Shown piece after piece: positions 8,013 through 16,434 of a DNA stretch of 33,509 nt. This stretch comes from Flavobacteriales bacterium (GTDB lineage: Bacteria; Bacteroidota; Bacteroidia; DT-38). Each line of letters begins with the position of its first letter. The stretch's first letter is position 1. A program made the translations under genes and the position numbers. The notes below the pieces were generated by a model that had not been told where the DNA came from, did no database searches, and saw only the letters and a program-made list of their open reading frames with translations. Location: the NCBI GenBank assembly GCA_013214205.1, contig JABSPQ010000184.1, forward strand, positions 1 through 33,509, given 5' to 3'.

Positions 8013-9149
8013 GTGAGTAAAAAAGTAAAACTTGGAATGATTGGCGGAGGAAGTAATTCTTTCATCGGCATCTTACACCGAAATGCAGCCGCATCAACAG
8101 AATTGTATCAATTGGTTGGAGGTGTATTCAGTTCAGACTTTAAAGGAGCACAACAATTTGGTAGAAACCTTGGTTTAGATAAATCTAGACTTTACAAAGA
8201 TGTTGACGCATTTATTAAAGGAGAAAATGCCCTTCCCGAAGGAGATCGAATTGAGGCAGTATCCATACTTACACCAAATAATATTCATTTTGAAGCGGTA
8301 AGTAAATTGATAAAAGCAGGTTTCAACATCATTTGCGAAAAACCAATTACAATCGATTCAAAAGAAGCTGTTGCGTTAGAGAAACTTTCTAAAAAGCACG
8401 ATACTGTATTCGGTGTTACCCACACTTACACGGGCTATCCGATGGTTAGGGAAATGAAAGCTTTGATTGCCCAAGGTGTTTTAGGCGACATTCAAAGAGT
8501 TGATGTACAATACTATCAAGGTTGGATTAACCCTATTATTCACAATGCAAACCTGCGTAAAACCATTTGGAGATTAGATCCTAAAGTTGCAGGAATTAGC
8601 AGCTGTATGGGCGATATTGGTGTACACGCATTCAACATGGTTGAATACACTACTGGCCTTAAAGTAAAAAAGGTGTTAGCCGATTTAAACACGTTGTACA
8701 AAGACAACAAGTTGGATATTGACGGTACGGTTCTGCTTCGATTAGAAAATAACATTCGTGGCGTTATCAGATCTAGCCAAATTGCAACAGGTGAAGAAAA
8801 TACATTGACCGTAGCTATTTACGGAAGAAAAGGAAGTTTAAAATGGGAGCAAGAAAACCCAAACTACCTTCAATTCTTAAGACAAGGAGAGCCCGCACAA
8901 ACGCTTAAACCTGTTTACGACTACAATTCTAAACTAGCTGGCATAAGTTCTAACCTGCAAGCTCCTGGTCACCCAGAAGGTATTACCGAAGCCATGGGCA
9001 ACATTTACGCAGGTGTAGCCAAAGCTATTAGAGGCCATAAAGTTTTACCTGGCGAATACCCTACAATTAATGAAGGTGTGCGTGGAATGAAATTTATTGA
9101 AGCTACCGTTAAGTCGAACAAGGCGAAACAAACTTGGGAAAAAATTTAA
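8013..9149 (+). CDS. Gfo/Idh/MocA-family NAD(P)-dependent sugar oxidoreductase
   Basis: The 378-residue protein starts with GTG at 8013. The next ATG (8037) would cut the first beta strand of the Rossmann fold (KVKLGMIGGGSNSFIG), so GTG is preferred. Family hallmarks are the EKP motif at residues 109-111 (IICEKPITID) and the catalytic-region DIGVHAFN with D201 and H205. The predicted location is the cytoplasm, as no signal peptide is present. It should interconvert a hydroxyl and a keto group on a sugar. In the 3-keto-glycoside context a likely role is reduction of a 3-keto-sugar. The stop is 9 nt before the TIM-barrel start, so the two genes form an operon. In Agrobacterium and Sinorhizobium the ThuB protein of this family works with ThuA on 3-keto-disaccharides. 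Confidence 0.9.
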   Translation: MSKKVKLGMIGGGSNSFIGILHRNAAASTELYQLVGGVFSSDFKGAQQFGRNLGLDKSRLYKDVDAFIKGENALPEGDRIEAVSILTPNNIHFEAVSKLIKAGFNIICEKPITIDSKEAVALEKLSKKHDTVFGVTHTYTGYPMVREMKALIAQGVLGDIQRVDVQYYQGWINPIIHNANLRKTIWRLDPKVAGISSCMGDIGVHAFNMVEYTTGLKVKKVLADLNTLYKDNKLDIDGTVLLRLENNIRGVIRSSQIATGEENTLTVAIYGRKGSLKWEQENPNYLQFLRQGEPAQTLKPVYDYNSKLAGISSNLQAPGHPEGITEAMGNIYAGVAKAIRGHKVLPGEYPTINEGVRGMKFIEATVKSNKAKQTWEKI

Positions 9150-9158
9150 GATACAACT

Positions 9159-10205
9159 ATGATTAAAGGACCTGGAATATTTTTAGCTCAGTTTGCTGGC
9201 GACGAAGCACCGTTTAATAGTTTAGAATCTATTTGCAAGTGGGCAGCCGATTTAGGCTACAAAGGAATTCAAATCCCAACTTGGGATGGACGACTATTTG
9301 ATTTAGAGAAAGCTGGTACAAGCAAAGATTACTGCGACGAAATTCAAGCGATTGTAAGCGGAGCCGGATTAGAAATTGAAGGTTTGTCTACACATTTGCA
9401 AGGTCAGTTGGTGGCTGTGCACCCCGCATACGACGCTCAATTTGATGGTTTTGCTCCGCCAGAAGTTCATGGCAAAGGAAAAGAAAGAACAGAATGGGCA
9501 GTTAATCAATTAATGCTTGCAGCCAATGCCAGCAGCTTTTTAGGATTAAAAAACATGGCAACATTTTCGGGTGCGCTGTTATGGCAAACCGTTTACCCTT
9601 GGCCACAAAGACCTTCAGGATTAGTAGAAACGGGTTTTAAAGAATTAGCCAAAAGATGGACACCTATCTTAAATTACTTTGAGAAAAAAGGTGTTGACGT
9701 ATGCTACGAATTGCATCCTGGAGAAGACTTGCACGATGGAGTTACCTTCGAAAGATTACTAGAAGCAACCAACAATCACAACGCTTGTAAAATCTTGTAC
9801 GATCCAAGTCACTTTGTGCTTCAGCAAATGGATTACTTAAAATTCATCGATTTCTACCACGACAAAATCGGGATGTTCCATGTAAAGGATGCTGAATTCA
9901 ATCCATCTGGTAAATCGGGTGTGTATGGAGGATACCAAGAATGGAAAGAACGTCCAGGCAGATTTAGATCGTTAGGCGACGGACAAACAGATTTTAAAGG
10001 AATTTTCAGCAAGCTAACTCAATACGGGTTTGATGGCTGGGCTGTAATGGAATGGGAATGCTGCTTAAAATCATCTGAGCAAGGAGCCAAAGAAGGTGCG
10101 CCATATATTGAAAGTCTTTTGATAGATGTTGCCACAACTTCCTTCGACGATTTTGCAAAAGGTGCAGCAGACGAAGAATCGAATAGAAAAATATTAGGAT
10201 TGTAA
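9159..10205 (+). CDS. Cytoplasmic TIM-barrel sugar isomerase/epimerase-like protein
   Basis: The 348-residue protein is of the xylose-isomerase-like TIM-barrel family (AP_endonuc_2 fold). The putative metal ligands are all present at strand ends: E184 (VCYELHPGE), D215 (ILYDPSHF), H241 (GMFHVKDAE) and E298 (AVMEWECC). No signal peptide is present. Relatives paired with a Gfo/Idh dehydrogenase isomerise or epimerise keto sugars in the cytoplasm. It follows the dehydrogenase gene by 9 nt. It is followed by a 233-nt gap holding a repeat element before the next operon. Confidence 0.9.
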   Translation: MIKGPGIFLAQFAGDEAPFNSLESICKWAADLGYKGIQIPTWDGRLFDLEKAGTSKDYCDEIQAIVSGAGLEIEGLSTHLQGQLVAVHPAYDAQFDGFAPPEVHGKGKERTEWAVNQLMLAANASSFLGLKNMATFSGALLWQTVYPWPQRPSGLVETGFKELAKRWTPILNYFEKKGVDVCYELHPGEDLHDGVTFERLLEATNNHNACKILYDPSHFVLQQMDYLKFIDFYHDKIGMFHVKDAEFNPSGKSGVYGGYQEWKERPGRFRSLGDGQTDFKGIFSKLTQYGFDGWAVMEWECCLKSSEQGAKEGAPYIESLLIDVATTSFDDFAKGAADEESNRKILGL

Positions 10206-10236
10206 ATGACATTGCCAGCGCAAATAATTTCACCAT

Positions 10237-10305
10237 TGTCAGTTCAAATTATTTTTGACTTTGTCAGTTCAAGTGATTCCTTATTTGTCAGTTCGAGTGA
10301 TTTTT
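10237..10305. repeat. Three tandem copies of a 24-25 bp unit
   Basis: TGTCAGTTC starts at 10237, 10262 and 10286 (periods 25 and 24). The units become progressively closer to TGTCAGTTCGAGTGAT. The last copy is also the left arm of the 112-bp inverted-repeat element. Confidence 0.65.
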
Positions 10306-10398
10306 TCCTTCAAAAAATTGTATCGAGAACACAAATGCTAACTACCCTACTATACTTCTCGATAATAAATTATTACCAGAATTTCACTCGAAGTGACA
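10286..10398. repeat. 113-bp inverted-repeat intergenic element, copy 1
   Basis: The left arm is TGTCAGTTCGAGTG (10286-10299) and the right arm CACTCGAAGTGACA (10385-10398), one mismatch in 14. Internal GTATCGAGAACACAA and CTTCTCGATA form a second inverted pair. A copy with the same arms and near-equal length lies at 20875-20986. It may also act as the terminator for the 9159 gene. The right end is 40 nt before the 10439 start codon. Confidence 0.7.
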
Positions 10399-10438
10399 TT
10401 CGTTTTTAATATTAAATAAGATCAGAATACAAAGTGTA

Positions 10439-11332
10439 ATGAAAATGAAATTAAACTCAATTGGTATTTTATTAGCAGCTTCAATTGCCATGCTGGGAGT
10501 AGCATGTAATTCAACTGGAGAAAAAGCAGAAAACAATAATAGAAAAGATCCTGTTAAAGAAGAATGGATTCAATTGTTCAACGGCAAAGATTTGGGAGGC
10601 TGGGTTACCAAAATTCAAGGGCAAGAACTTGGAAGCGATACTGCAGGCCTTTGCTTTGTTGAAGATGGTCAACTTAAAGTGCATTACACCGATTCCTTCA
10701 ATGGCAAATTCGGGCACTTCTACTACAACGAAAAATTCTCTCATTACAGATTAAGAGCTACTTATAAGTTTGCTAAAGGCCAAGCTCCAGGCGGAGCAGC
10801 ATGGGCGTATAGAAACAACGGTTTAATGCTTCATTGCCAAGATCCAGCAACTATTGGACTCGATCAAAACTTCCCAATAAGTATAGAATATCAACTTTTA
10901 GGTTCTGAAGGAGACGAACAACGTTTCACAGCAAACCTTTGTACACCGGGCACAAACGTAGTTATAGACGACACGATGAGAACTTCTCATTGCATAAAGT
11001 CTACTTCTAAATCGTACGACGGATTACAATGGGCTACTGCAGAAGCATTGGTTTTGGGTGACTCCTTAATTCAGCACATAATGGACGGCGAAGTGGTAAT
11101 GGAATACACCAAACCAACTATTGATGGCGGCGCGGTACAAGGACATTTGCCCGAAATGAAAGTAGATGGCACACCGTTAACAGAAGGTTTTATTGCAATC
11201 CAAGCAGAGTCGCATTCTACGTATTTCAAAACCATCGAATTGCTAAACCTTTGTGGCTGCATGGATAAGAAGGCAATGAATTATAAAGAATACTTTGTAA
11301 AAGCCAACAACAAGCTTTGTAAATATGAGTGA
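10439..11332 (+). CDS. DUF1080 lipoprotein with C-terminal Cys motif (3-keto-glycoside hydrolase-like)
   Basis: The 297-residue protein has a lipoprotein signal (MKMKLNSIGILLAASIAMLGVAC, then N). The DUF1080 domain starts at about residue 40 with WIQLFNGKDLGGWV and includes 'NNGLMLHCQDP', 'ISIEYQLLG' and 'GFIAIQAESH', closing at 'FKTIELLNL'. The last 25 residues (CGCMDKKAMNYKEYFVKANN, then KLCKYE) form a separate Cys motif. It resembles the 'GCTDP-A-NYN--A---DGSC-Y' module often seen in secreted Bacteroidota proteins. Its stop overlaps the GMC start by 8 bp (ATGAGTGA), so translation is probably coupled. It is the first gene of a five-gene operon and is expected on the periplasmic or outer-membrane side. 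Confidence 0.9.
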   Translation: MKMKLNSIGILLAASIAMLGVACNSTGEKAENNNRKDPVKEEWIQLFNGKDLGGWVTKIQGQELGSDTAGLCFVEDGQLKVHYTDSFNGKFGHFYYNEKFSHYRLRATYKFAKGQAPGGAAWAYRNNGLMLHCQDPATIGLDQNFPISIEYQLLGSEGDEQRFTANLCTPGTNVVIDDTMRTSHCIKSTSKSYDGLQWATAEALVLGDSLIQHIMDGEVVMEYTKPTIDGGAVQGHLPEMKVDGTPLTEGFIAIQAESHSTYFKTIELLNLCGCMDKKAMNYKEYFVKANNKLCKYE

Positions 11333-13031
11333 ACAAACAACATTTGACGCCATCGTAATTGGCTCAGGAATTTCGGGAGGATGGGCCGCCAAGGAATTAT
11401 GTGAAAGTGGATTAAAAACCTTGGTGCTAGAAAGAGGCCGAATGGTGGAGCATGTAAAAGACTACCCTACTGCCATGATGGATCCGTGGGATTTTGAACA
11501 TGGAGGATACATTTCGGAGGAAGAAAAAGCAACGCAATTGGTACAAAGAAGAACAGGCCAAGCTAGAGATGTTGCAGCTAAACACTTTTTTGTAAACGAC
11601 ATCGACCATCCGTACAATGAAGATAAAAAGTTCAATTGGATGCGTGGTTACCACGTTGGTGGTAGGTCGCTAACATGGGGCCGACAAACTTACCGTTGGA
11701 GCGATATAGATTTTGAAGCCAACAAAAACGATGGGCATGGTGTAGATTGGCCTATTAGATACAAAGACATTGATCCATGGTATTCTCTAGTAGAAAAATA
11801 CATTGGCGTACAAGGTTCAAAGGAAGATCTTCCTCAATTACCAGACGGAGAATTTACAGAGCCCTTCCCAATGAATTGCGTTGAGGAACATTGTAAAGAA
11901 AAATTAGAAGAAGCCTATCCCGACCGAAATTTAATTAATTGCCGCTCCGCACATGTTACTGGCGAAAATGCTCCTGAGGGAAGAAGTCAGTGCCAGCTAA
12001 GAAGTAGATGCAGAAGAGGCTGTCCTTATGGTGGCTACTTTTCAAGTAACTCCTCTACCCTACCAGCTGCCGAAAAAACGGGCAATTTTACCCTCCGTAT
12101 GTTTTCAATTGTTCATTCAATTATTTACGACGATGAAACAGGAATGGCAAAAGGCGTAAAAGTTATTGATCAAGAAACTAAAGAAGAACTTACCTTTTAT
12201 TCAAAAGTTATTTTCTGCAATGCATCTACTGTTGGATCAACTGCGATATTACTTAATTCGAAATCGGAAAGATTTCCAAACGGAATGGGCAATGATAGCG
12301 GAGAGCTAGGTCACAACATGATGGACCATACCATTTTGGGCGGAGCCAACACAAGAATAGATGGCTTTGAAGACAAATACACAAGAGGCAAAAAACCCGG
12401 ACACTTATACCTGCCTAAGTTTAAAAACATTGGGGGTTCCGAAAAAGGAAAAAACTTCGTAAGAGGATATGGCTACCAAGGTGGTGCAAGCAGACGCGCT
12501 GTTCCGAGAGAATACGCTTCCAATGCAATTGGTGGAGAATACAAAGATGGCATGATGAAATTTGGAGACTGGCGTTTCGGAATTACTTGCTTCGGAGAGA
12601 TTCTACCAGATCATCGCAACAAAATGTATTTAGATTACGATAAAAAAGATGGCTGGGGATTGCCTACCGTTACATTCGATTGTGAGTTAAGAGAGAACGA
12701 AATAAACATGGCCAACGATGGCAGAGAGGAAGCTAGAAAAATGTGTAATGCAATTACAGGCAGAGACGATGCAAAAACTAGCGACAACACTAATAAATAT
12801 GCATTTGGACATGGAATCCACGAAATGGGAACAGCCAGAATGGGACGCGATCCGAAGACATCTGTACTTAACGGAAACAATCAAATTCACGCTGTGCCCA
12901 ACGTATACGTTACAGATGGCGCATGCATGACATCTGCTGCATGTGTTAATCCATCCATCACATACATGGCACTTACCGCCAGAGCAGCGAGCCACGCAAT
13001 TTCAGAATTAAAAAAAGGAACTTTTAGCTGA
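11325..13031 (+). CDS. GMC-family FAD oxidoreductase (sugar 3-dehydrogenase large-subunit candidate)
   Basis: The 568-residue protein has an N-terminal FAD-binding motif (AIVIGSGISGGWAAKEL, G13-G18) and the flavin-proximal 'GYHVGGRSLTWGR' (residues 109-120). A Cys cluster follows (C223, C229, C233 in QCQLRSRCRRGCPYGG). At the C-terminus are the GMC active-site His (H499 in HGIHEMGTARMG) and Asn (N542 in CVNPSITYMALTARAA). There is no signal peptide. The adjacent subunit-3-like protein has a Tat-like signal, so co-export as a folded complex is likely, as known for fructose and related membrane dehydrogenases. The proposed role is oxidation of a glycoside hydroxyl, possibly C3, passing electrons to a respiratory acceptor. 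No cytochrome subunit lies in the operon, so the acceptor is unknown. Confidence 0.9.
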   Translation: MSEQTTFDAIVIGSGISGGWAAKELCESGLKTLVLERGRMVEHVKDYPTAMMDPWDFEHGGYISEEEKATQLVQRRTGQARDVAAKHFFVNDIDHPYNEDKKFNWMRGYHVGGRSLTWGRQTYRWSDIDFEANKNDGHGVDWPIRYKDIDPWYSLVEKYIGVQGSKEDLPQLPDGEFTEPFPMNCVEEHCKEKLEEAYPDRNLINCRSAHVTGENAPEGRSQCQLRSRCRRGCPYGGYFSSNSSTLPAAEKTGNFTLRMFSIVHSIIYDDETGMAKGVKVIDQETKEELTFYSKVIFCNASTVGSTAILLNSKSERFPNGMGNDSGELGHNMMDHTILGGANTRIDGFEDKYTRGKKPGHLYLPKFKNIGGSEKGKNFVRGYGYQGGASRRAVPREYASNAIGGEYKDGMMKFGDWRFGITCFGEILPDHRNKMYLDYDKKDGWGLPTVTFDCELRENEINMANDGREEARKMCNAITGRDDAKTSDNTNKYAFGHGIHEMGTARMGRDPKTSVLNGNNQIHAVPNVYVTDGACMTSAACVNPSITYMALTARAASHAISELKKGTFS

Positions 13032-13038
13032 TATTAAT

Positions 13039-13671
13039 ATGAACAGAAGAGAAGCACTTAAATCGATTACCGCATTAGTTGGATACTCTCTAACGATCTC
13101 CGCAACAACTGGATTTTTAAGTTCGTGTGGAGAAAAGCGTGCAGTAGTTCCGGAATGGAAATCTGTATTTTTAAGCCAAGCAGATGCCAAAGCAATTGAA
13201 GAGATGACCGAAGTTATCTTTCCTAAAACGGCTACACCTGGCGCTAAAGATGCTCAGGTAATCAAATACATAGACGATCTTTTCAAATTCATCTATAAGA
13301 AAGAAGAGACAGATAAATTCCTAGAAGGACTTAAAAGAGTCTCCCTAAAAGCTGCCGATAAATATGGCAAGCCTGTTGGAGGGTTAACGTCAGAACAATA
13401 CACGGAATTAGTAAGCAGCTATTTTAACATTCCAGAAGAGGAGTTTTCTGAAAAGCGAAGAGCAGCGAATAAAGAAGAAGTTCCAACAGATGAAATAGCG
13501 AAAGACGAATACTACGAATATTATTATTTCACTACACTTAAATCTCTTACCATAAGTGGTTATTTCACTTCCGAATTAGTAGGAGAAGAAGTATTAGATT
13601 ACAACCCAGTACCAGGAGTATACGAAACCTGTTTAGAAGAAACACCCGAAACACGAATAGCATCAGTTTAA
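13039..13671 (+). CDS. Gluconate 2-dehydrogenase subunit 3-like protein (Tat/lipoprotein signal)
   Basis: The 210-residue protein begins MNRREALKSITALVGYSLT, with an RR pair in a Tat-like context. A hydrophobic stretch ends in a lipobox-like 'FLSSC' followed by G. The body matches the small gamma-type subunit of GMC dehydrogenases: 'LSQADAKAIEEMTEVIFPKT' at about 48-67, then 'YIDDLFKFI', 'LTSEQYTELVSSYF' and 'TLKSLTISGYFTSE-GEEVL-YNPVPG' at the end. In known systems this subunit is needed for maturation and Tat export of the flavin subunit. The gene lies 7 nt after the GMC gene, and the next ATG follows its stop by 1 nt. It is therefore the partner of the 11325 protein. Confidence 0.88.
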   Translation: MNRREALKSITALVGYSLTISATTGFLSSCGEKRAVVPEWKSVFLSQADAKAIEEMTEVIFPKTATPGAKDAQVIKYIDDLFKFIYKKEETDKFLEGLKRVSLKAADKYGKPVGGLTSEQYTELVSSYFNIPEEEFSEKRRAANKEEVPTDEIAKDEYYEYYYFTTLKSLTISGYFTSELVGEEVLDYNPVPGVYETCLEETPETRIASV

Positions 13672-13672
13672 A

Positions 13673-14641
13673 ATGAAAAGAAAAGATTTTTTAAATATTG
13701 CTGGCTTAGCCTCAATAGGAATAGCCACAACAGGATTATATGCATGTAGTAACGGCACAGCAAGCGAACCAACTACAGAAGAAGTAATTGAAAAAGCGAA
13801 AGCTCTTTTCTTTAAAATCTCATTGGCACAATGGTCGTTTCATACAGCAATTAAAGCTGGCGAAATGGATCATTTAGATTTTGCTGCAACGGCGAGTAGA
13901 TTAGGTATTGGTGGTGTAGAATACGTTAGTGGTTTCTTTAAAGACAAAGCTAAAGACATGGATTATCTCAATCAGATGACCCAAAGAGCTACCGACAGCG
14001 ATGTTAAGCAATTACTAATTATGATTGATGGCGAAGGCGGCCTTGGTTCTTTAGATGCCGACAAACTAACTTCTGCAGTAGAGAATCATTACAAATGGGT
14101 TGATGCAGCTGTTCATATAGGCTGTCATTCCATTAGAGTAAACGCACACGGTGTTGGCGAAGCGGCAGATGTTTCTAAAGCTGCAATTGAAGGATTAGGA
14201 AGATTATCCGAGTATGCTGCCAAAGCAAACCTCAATGTAATTGTAGAAAATCATGGTGGACATTCTTCTAACGGAGATTGGATGAGCAATGTGCTTGCAC
14301 AAGTTAATTTGCCAAACTGTGGTTCCCTACCCGATTTCGGAAACTTTTGTATCGAGAAAAAAAGAGTAGATGGAAAAAGAATTTGCTTGGAAGATTATGA
14401 TCGTTACAAAGGAACCAAGCAATTGATGCCATTTGCAAAAGCAGTAAGTGCTAAATCGAGAAACTTTGATGCCGATGGAAACGAGGTTGAAACAGACTAT
14501 TTAAAAATGATGAAAATTGTTAAAGACGCTGGCTATACCGAGTACGTTGGAATTGAGTACGAAGGAAAAGAATTGAGCGAGGAAGATGGCGTAATTGCTA
14601 CCAAAAAGTTATTGGAAAAAGTTGGCGCACAATTAAGCTAA
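13673..14641 (+). CDS. Exported TIM-barrel sugar isomerase/epimerase-like lipoprotein
   Basis: The 322-residue protein starts MKRKDFLNIAGLASIGIATT. The Tat-like KRKDFL pattern ends in lipobox GLYAC (C25), so it should be periplasmic and anchored. The mature part is a xylose-isomerase-like TIM barrel: 'ISLAQWSFHTAI' at strand 1, 'VIVENHGGHSSN' with E192, 'LPDFGNFC' with D221, and 'EYVGIEYEGKEL' near the C-terminus. Homologues are typically found in Bacteroidota keto-sugar loci next to GMC and DUF1080 genes. The activity is not proven, but isomerisation, epimerisation or lyase chemistry on a keto-sugar fits. It is the fourth gene in the operon. Confidence 0.87.
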   Translation: MKRKDFLNIAGLASIGIATTGLYACSNGTASEPTTEEVIEKAKALFFKISLAQWSFHTAIKAGEMDHLDFAATASRLGIGGVEYVSGFFKDKAKDMDYLNQMTQRATDSDVKQLLIMIDGEGGLGSLDADKLTSAVENHYKWVDAAVHIGCHSIRVNAHGVGEAADVSKAAIEGLGRLSEYAAKANLNVIVENHGGHSSNGDWMSNVLAQVNLPNCGSLPDFGNFCIEKKRVDGKRICLEDYDRYKGTKQLMPFAKAVSAKSRNFDADGNEVETDYLKMMKIVKDAGYTEYVGIEYEGKELSEEDGVIATKKLLEKVGAQLS

Positions 14642-14653
14642 ACCTTCAACCAA

Positions 14654-15373
14654 ATGAAAAAATGGATTCTATTTGCATTAGTAGCATCCCTTTGCTGGGG
14701 CTGTAATTCGCAGAAGAAAATCAATTTATTGGTTTTCACCAAAACCAATGGCTTTAGGCATTCCTCTATCGAACCTGCAATTGAATCATTTAAAAAGCTT
14801 GGAATTGAAAACAATTTCAATACTTCTTTTACCGAAGATTCATTAGATTTTAATGCCGAGATCCTTAAGAATTTTCAGGTGGTTGTTTTTCTAAACACTA
14901 CAGGAAACATACTAAATGGCGAGCAACAAAAAGCATTTGAATCGTATATCGAATCTGGTGGTGGCTATGTAGGCATCCACGCTGGTTGCGACACCGAATT
15001 CAATTGGCCGTGGTATGGCAAACTGGTTGGGCGTTATTTTGCAGGACATCCCAAACAACAGGAAGCGGGTTTAGAAACGATTGATAAAAACCATCCTTCA
15101 ACAGAAACACTTCCTACCAAATTCAATCGTTTTGATGAGTGGTACAACTTCATCGACAAGCTTCCCGCAGATGTTAATGTACTTGTAAACCTCAATGAAA
15201 GCACTTACGAAGGCGGAACCGACAATGGCCCCCATCCTATTTCGTGGCACCACAATGTTGGCGAAGGCCGTTCGTTCTTCACCGCTATGGGACATACAGA
15301 AGAGTCTTATCAAGAAGAACTATTTCTATCCCACATCCTAGGTGGAATTCTTTGGGCTGGTAAAGTGAAATAG
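14654..15373 (+). CDS. ThuA-like domain lipoprotein
   Basis: The 239-residue protein has a short lipoprotein signal (MKKWILFALVASLCWGC, then N). It then contains a full ThuA (trehalose-utilisation) domain with a class I glutamine-amidotransferase-like fold. Landmarks are 'LLVFTKTNGFRHSSI', GGGYVGIHAGCDTEFNWPWY, 'GHPKQQ', 'DEWYNF', 'HPISWHH' and 'FTAMGHTEESY', with 'HILGGILWA' closing the domain. The Gln-amidotransferase Cys triad is not expected in this family. In rhizobia ThuA acts with ThuB on 3-keto-disaccharides. Here the domain is exported, matching the periplasmic GMC and DUF1080 partners. It starts 12 nt after the preceding stop and is the last gene of the operon. Confidence 0.9.
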   Translation: MKKWILFALVASLCWGCNSQKKINLLVFTKTNGFRHSSIEPAIESFKKLGIENNFNTSFTEDSLDFNAEILKNFQVVVFLNTTGNILNGEQQKAFESYIESGGGYVGIHAGCDTEFNWPWYGKLVGRYFAGHPKQQEAGLETIDKNHPSTETLPTKFNRFDEWYNFIDKLPADVNVLVNLNESTYEGGTDNGPHPISWHHNVGEGRSFFTAMGHTEESYQEELFLSHILGGILWAGKVK

Positions 15374-15491
15374 TTTCCCCCTTCTTTTCGTTCATATAAA
15401 TGTTGTCAATTTTCTTGATTGCTAACAAGGATGACTGTTATATTTACTCATTCCTCCTTCAAGAAAAAAAATAGCGGGATCAATTCAATAA

Positions 15492-16174
15492 ATTATAGCA
15501 GAGAGCAATAGCGAGATATATGATAATATTGTTGAAGACCTAGGTGTATCGCTGAGTTTCAATTACACATACGAGCAAAAAACCAATGAGAAAAATGCCA
15601 ATGTCATCGCATTTTCCTTTTCTGGTAAGCTAGAGCACCCAACATTTCCTAATACAATTATATACTCCAAAGTTGAAGCAACCTTTTTTTAGGCGACAGA
15701 AAAATGCCTGATGTATATACCCTTCCTAATGTTGCCTTTCAAAATGAAAAAATCAAATATCGAAATTGGGGAACTGTATATGGTAATGAGTTTGAATTGA
15801 CCAAAGAAAAAAACGAAATTAACAAGTCGTTAGTTTTTATTATTGATGCTTCCGATCCTTTAAGTCTTGACTTCTATGGTTCTTGCCAAGATATTGACAT
15901 CTATTACAAGAAGTCTACAGAAAGAGACATCAAGAAGTTATGCAAACACTTGAACATCGAAATTCCAGAAGCGCCCACAGCTCCTACCAATCCAGAACCA
16001 CCAACATCTGTTGCTAAAGAAGCTCCCGTAAAAGAAGGGAAAGCATCTCCCCTAAAAGAAGAATTGGTAACCTCAAAGGAAGAAGATGACTTTTCAATTT
16101 CAGGCAATAACCAGAATAATTCAGATGAAATCTTATCAAATCGATCTGGCCGAATCTCAAACCAATTCGAGTAA
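15492..16174 (+). pseudogene. Unrecognised protein, frameshifted in a poly-T tract
   Basis: From 15704 to 16174 a 156-codon frame runs MPDVYTLPNVAFQNEKIKY..., followed by a Pro/Glu-rich low-complexity tail (PEAPTAPTNPEPPTS). Upstream, a frame open from about 15492 reads '...DNIVEDLGVSLSFNYTYEQK...VIAFSFSGKLEHPTFP' and ends at a TAG directly after a 7-T run (15684-15690). One extra T would join it smoothly to 'LGDRKMPDVY', so a 1-nt loss in the homopolymer is likely. No start codon is visible for the upstream part; the region before it (15400-15490) is also frame-broken. I do not recognise the family. The 156-codon part may be annotated as a stand-alone hypothetical protein. Confidence 0.5.
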
Positions 16175-16434
16175 AACGGGATATAATATCCAGTTACGTA
16201 AGAATTACAAGGCAATGCTCAATTCATTCTTGATTGGCCTATGAAAAATTCAGCCACCCGCCCGAACCTAGCGTTCGGTACGAGCGGGTAAAACAAGGGT
16301 TGATTTTTTTTGCGTTTGCCCGCCCCTTGGCGGATATAGTAAGCATTCCATAAGTTGAGTTTTTCTTGAAAAGAAAAAGGAACGGCTTGGTTTGCGTGGA
16401 AAAATTAAAGCCGTAGTTTTATCTGAATTATTCA

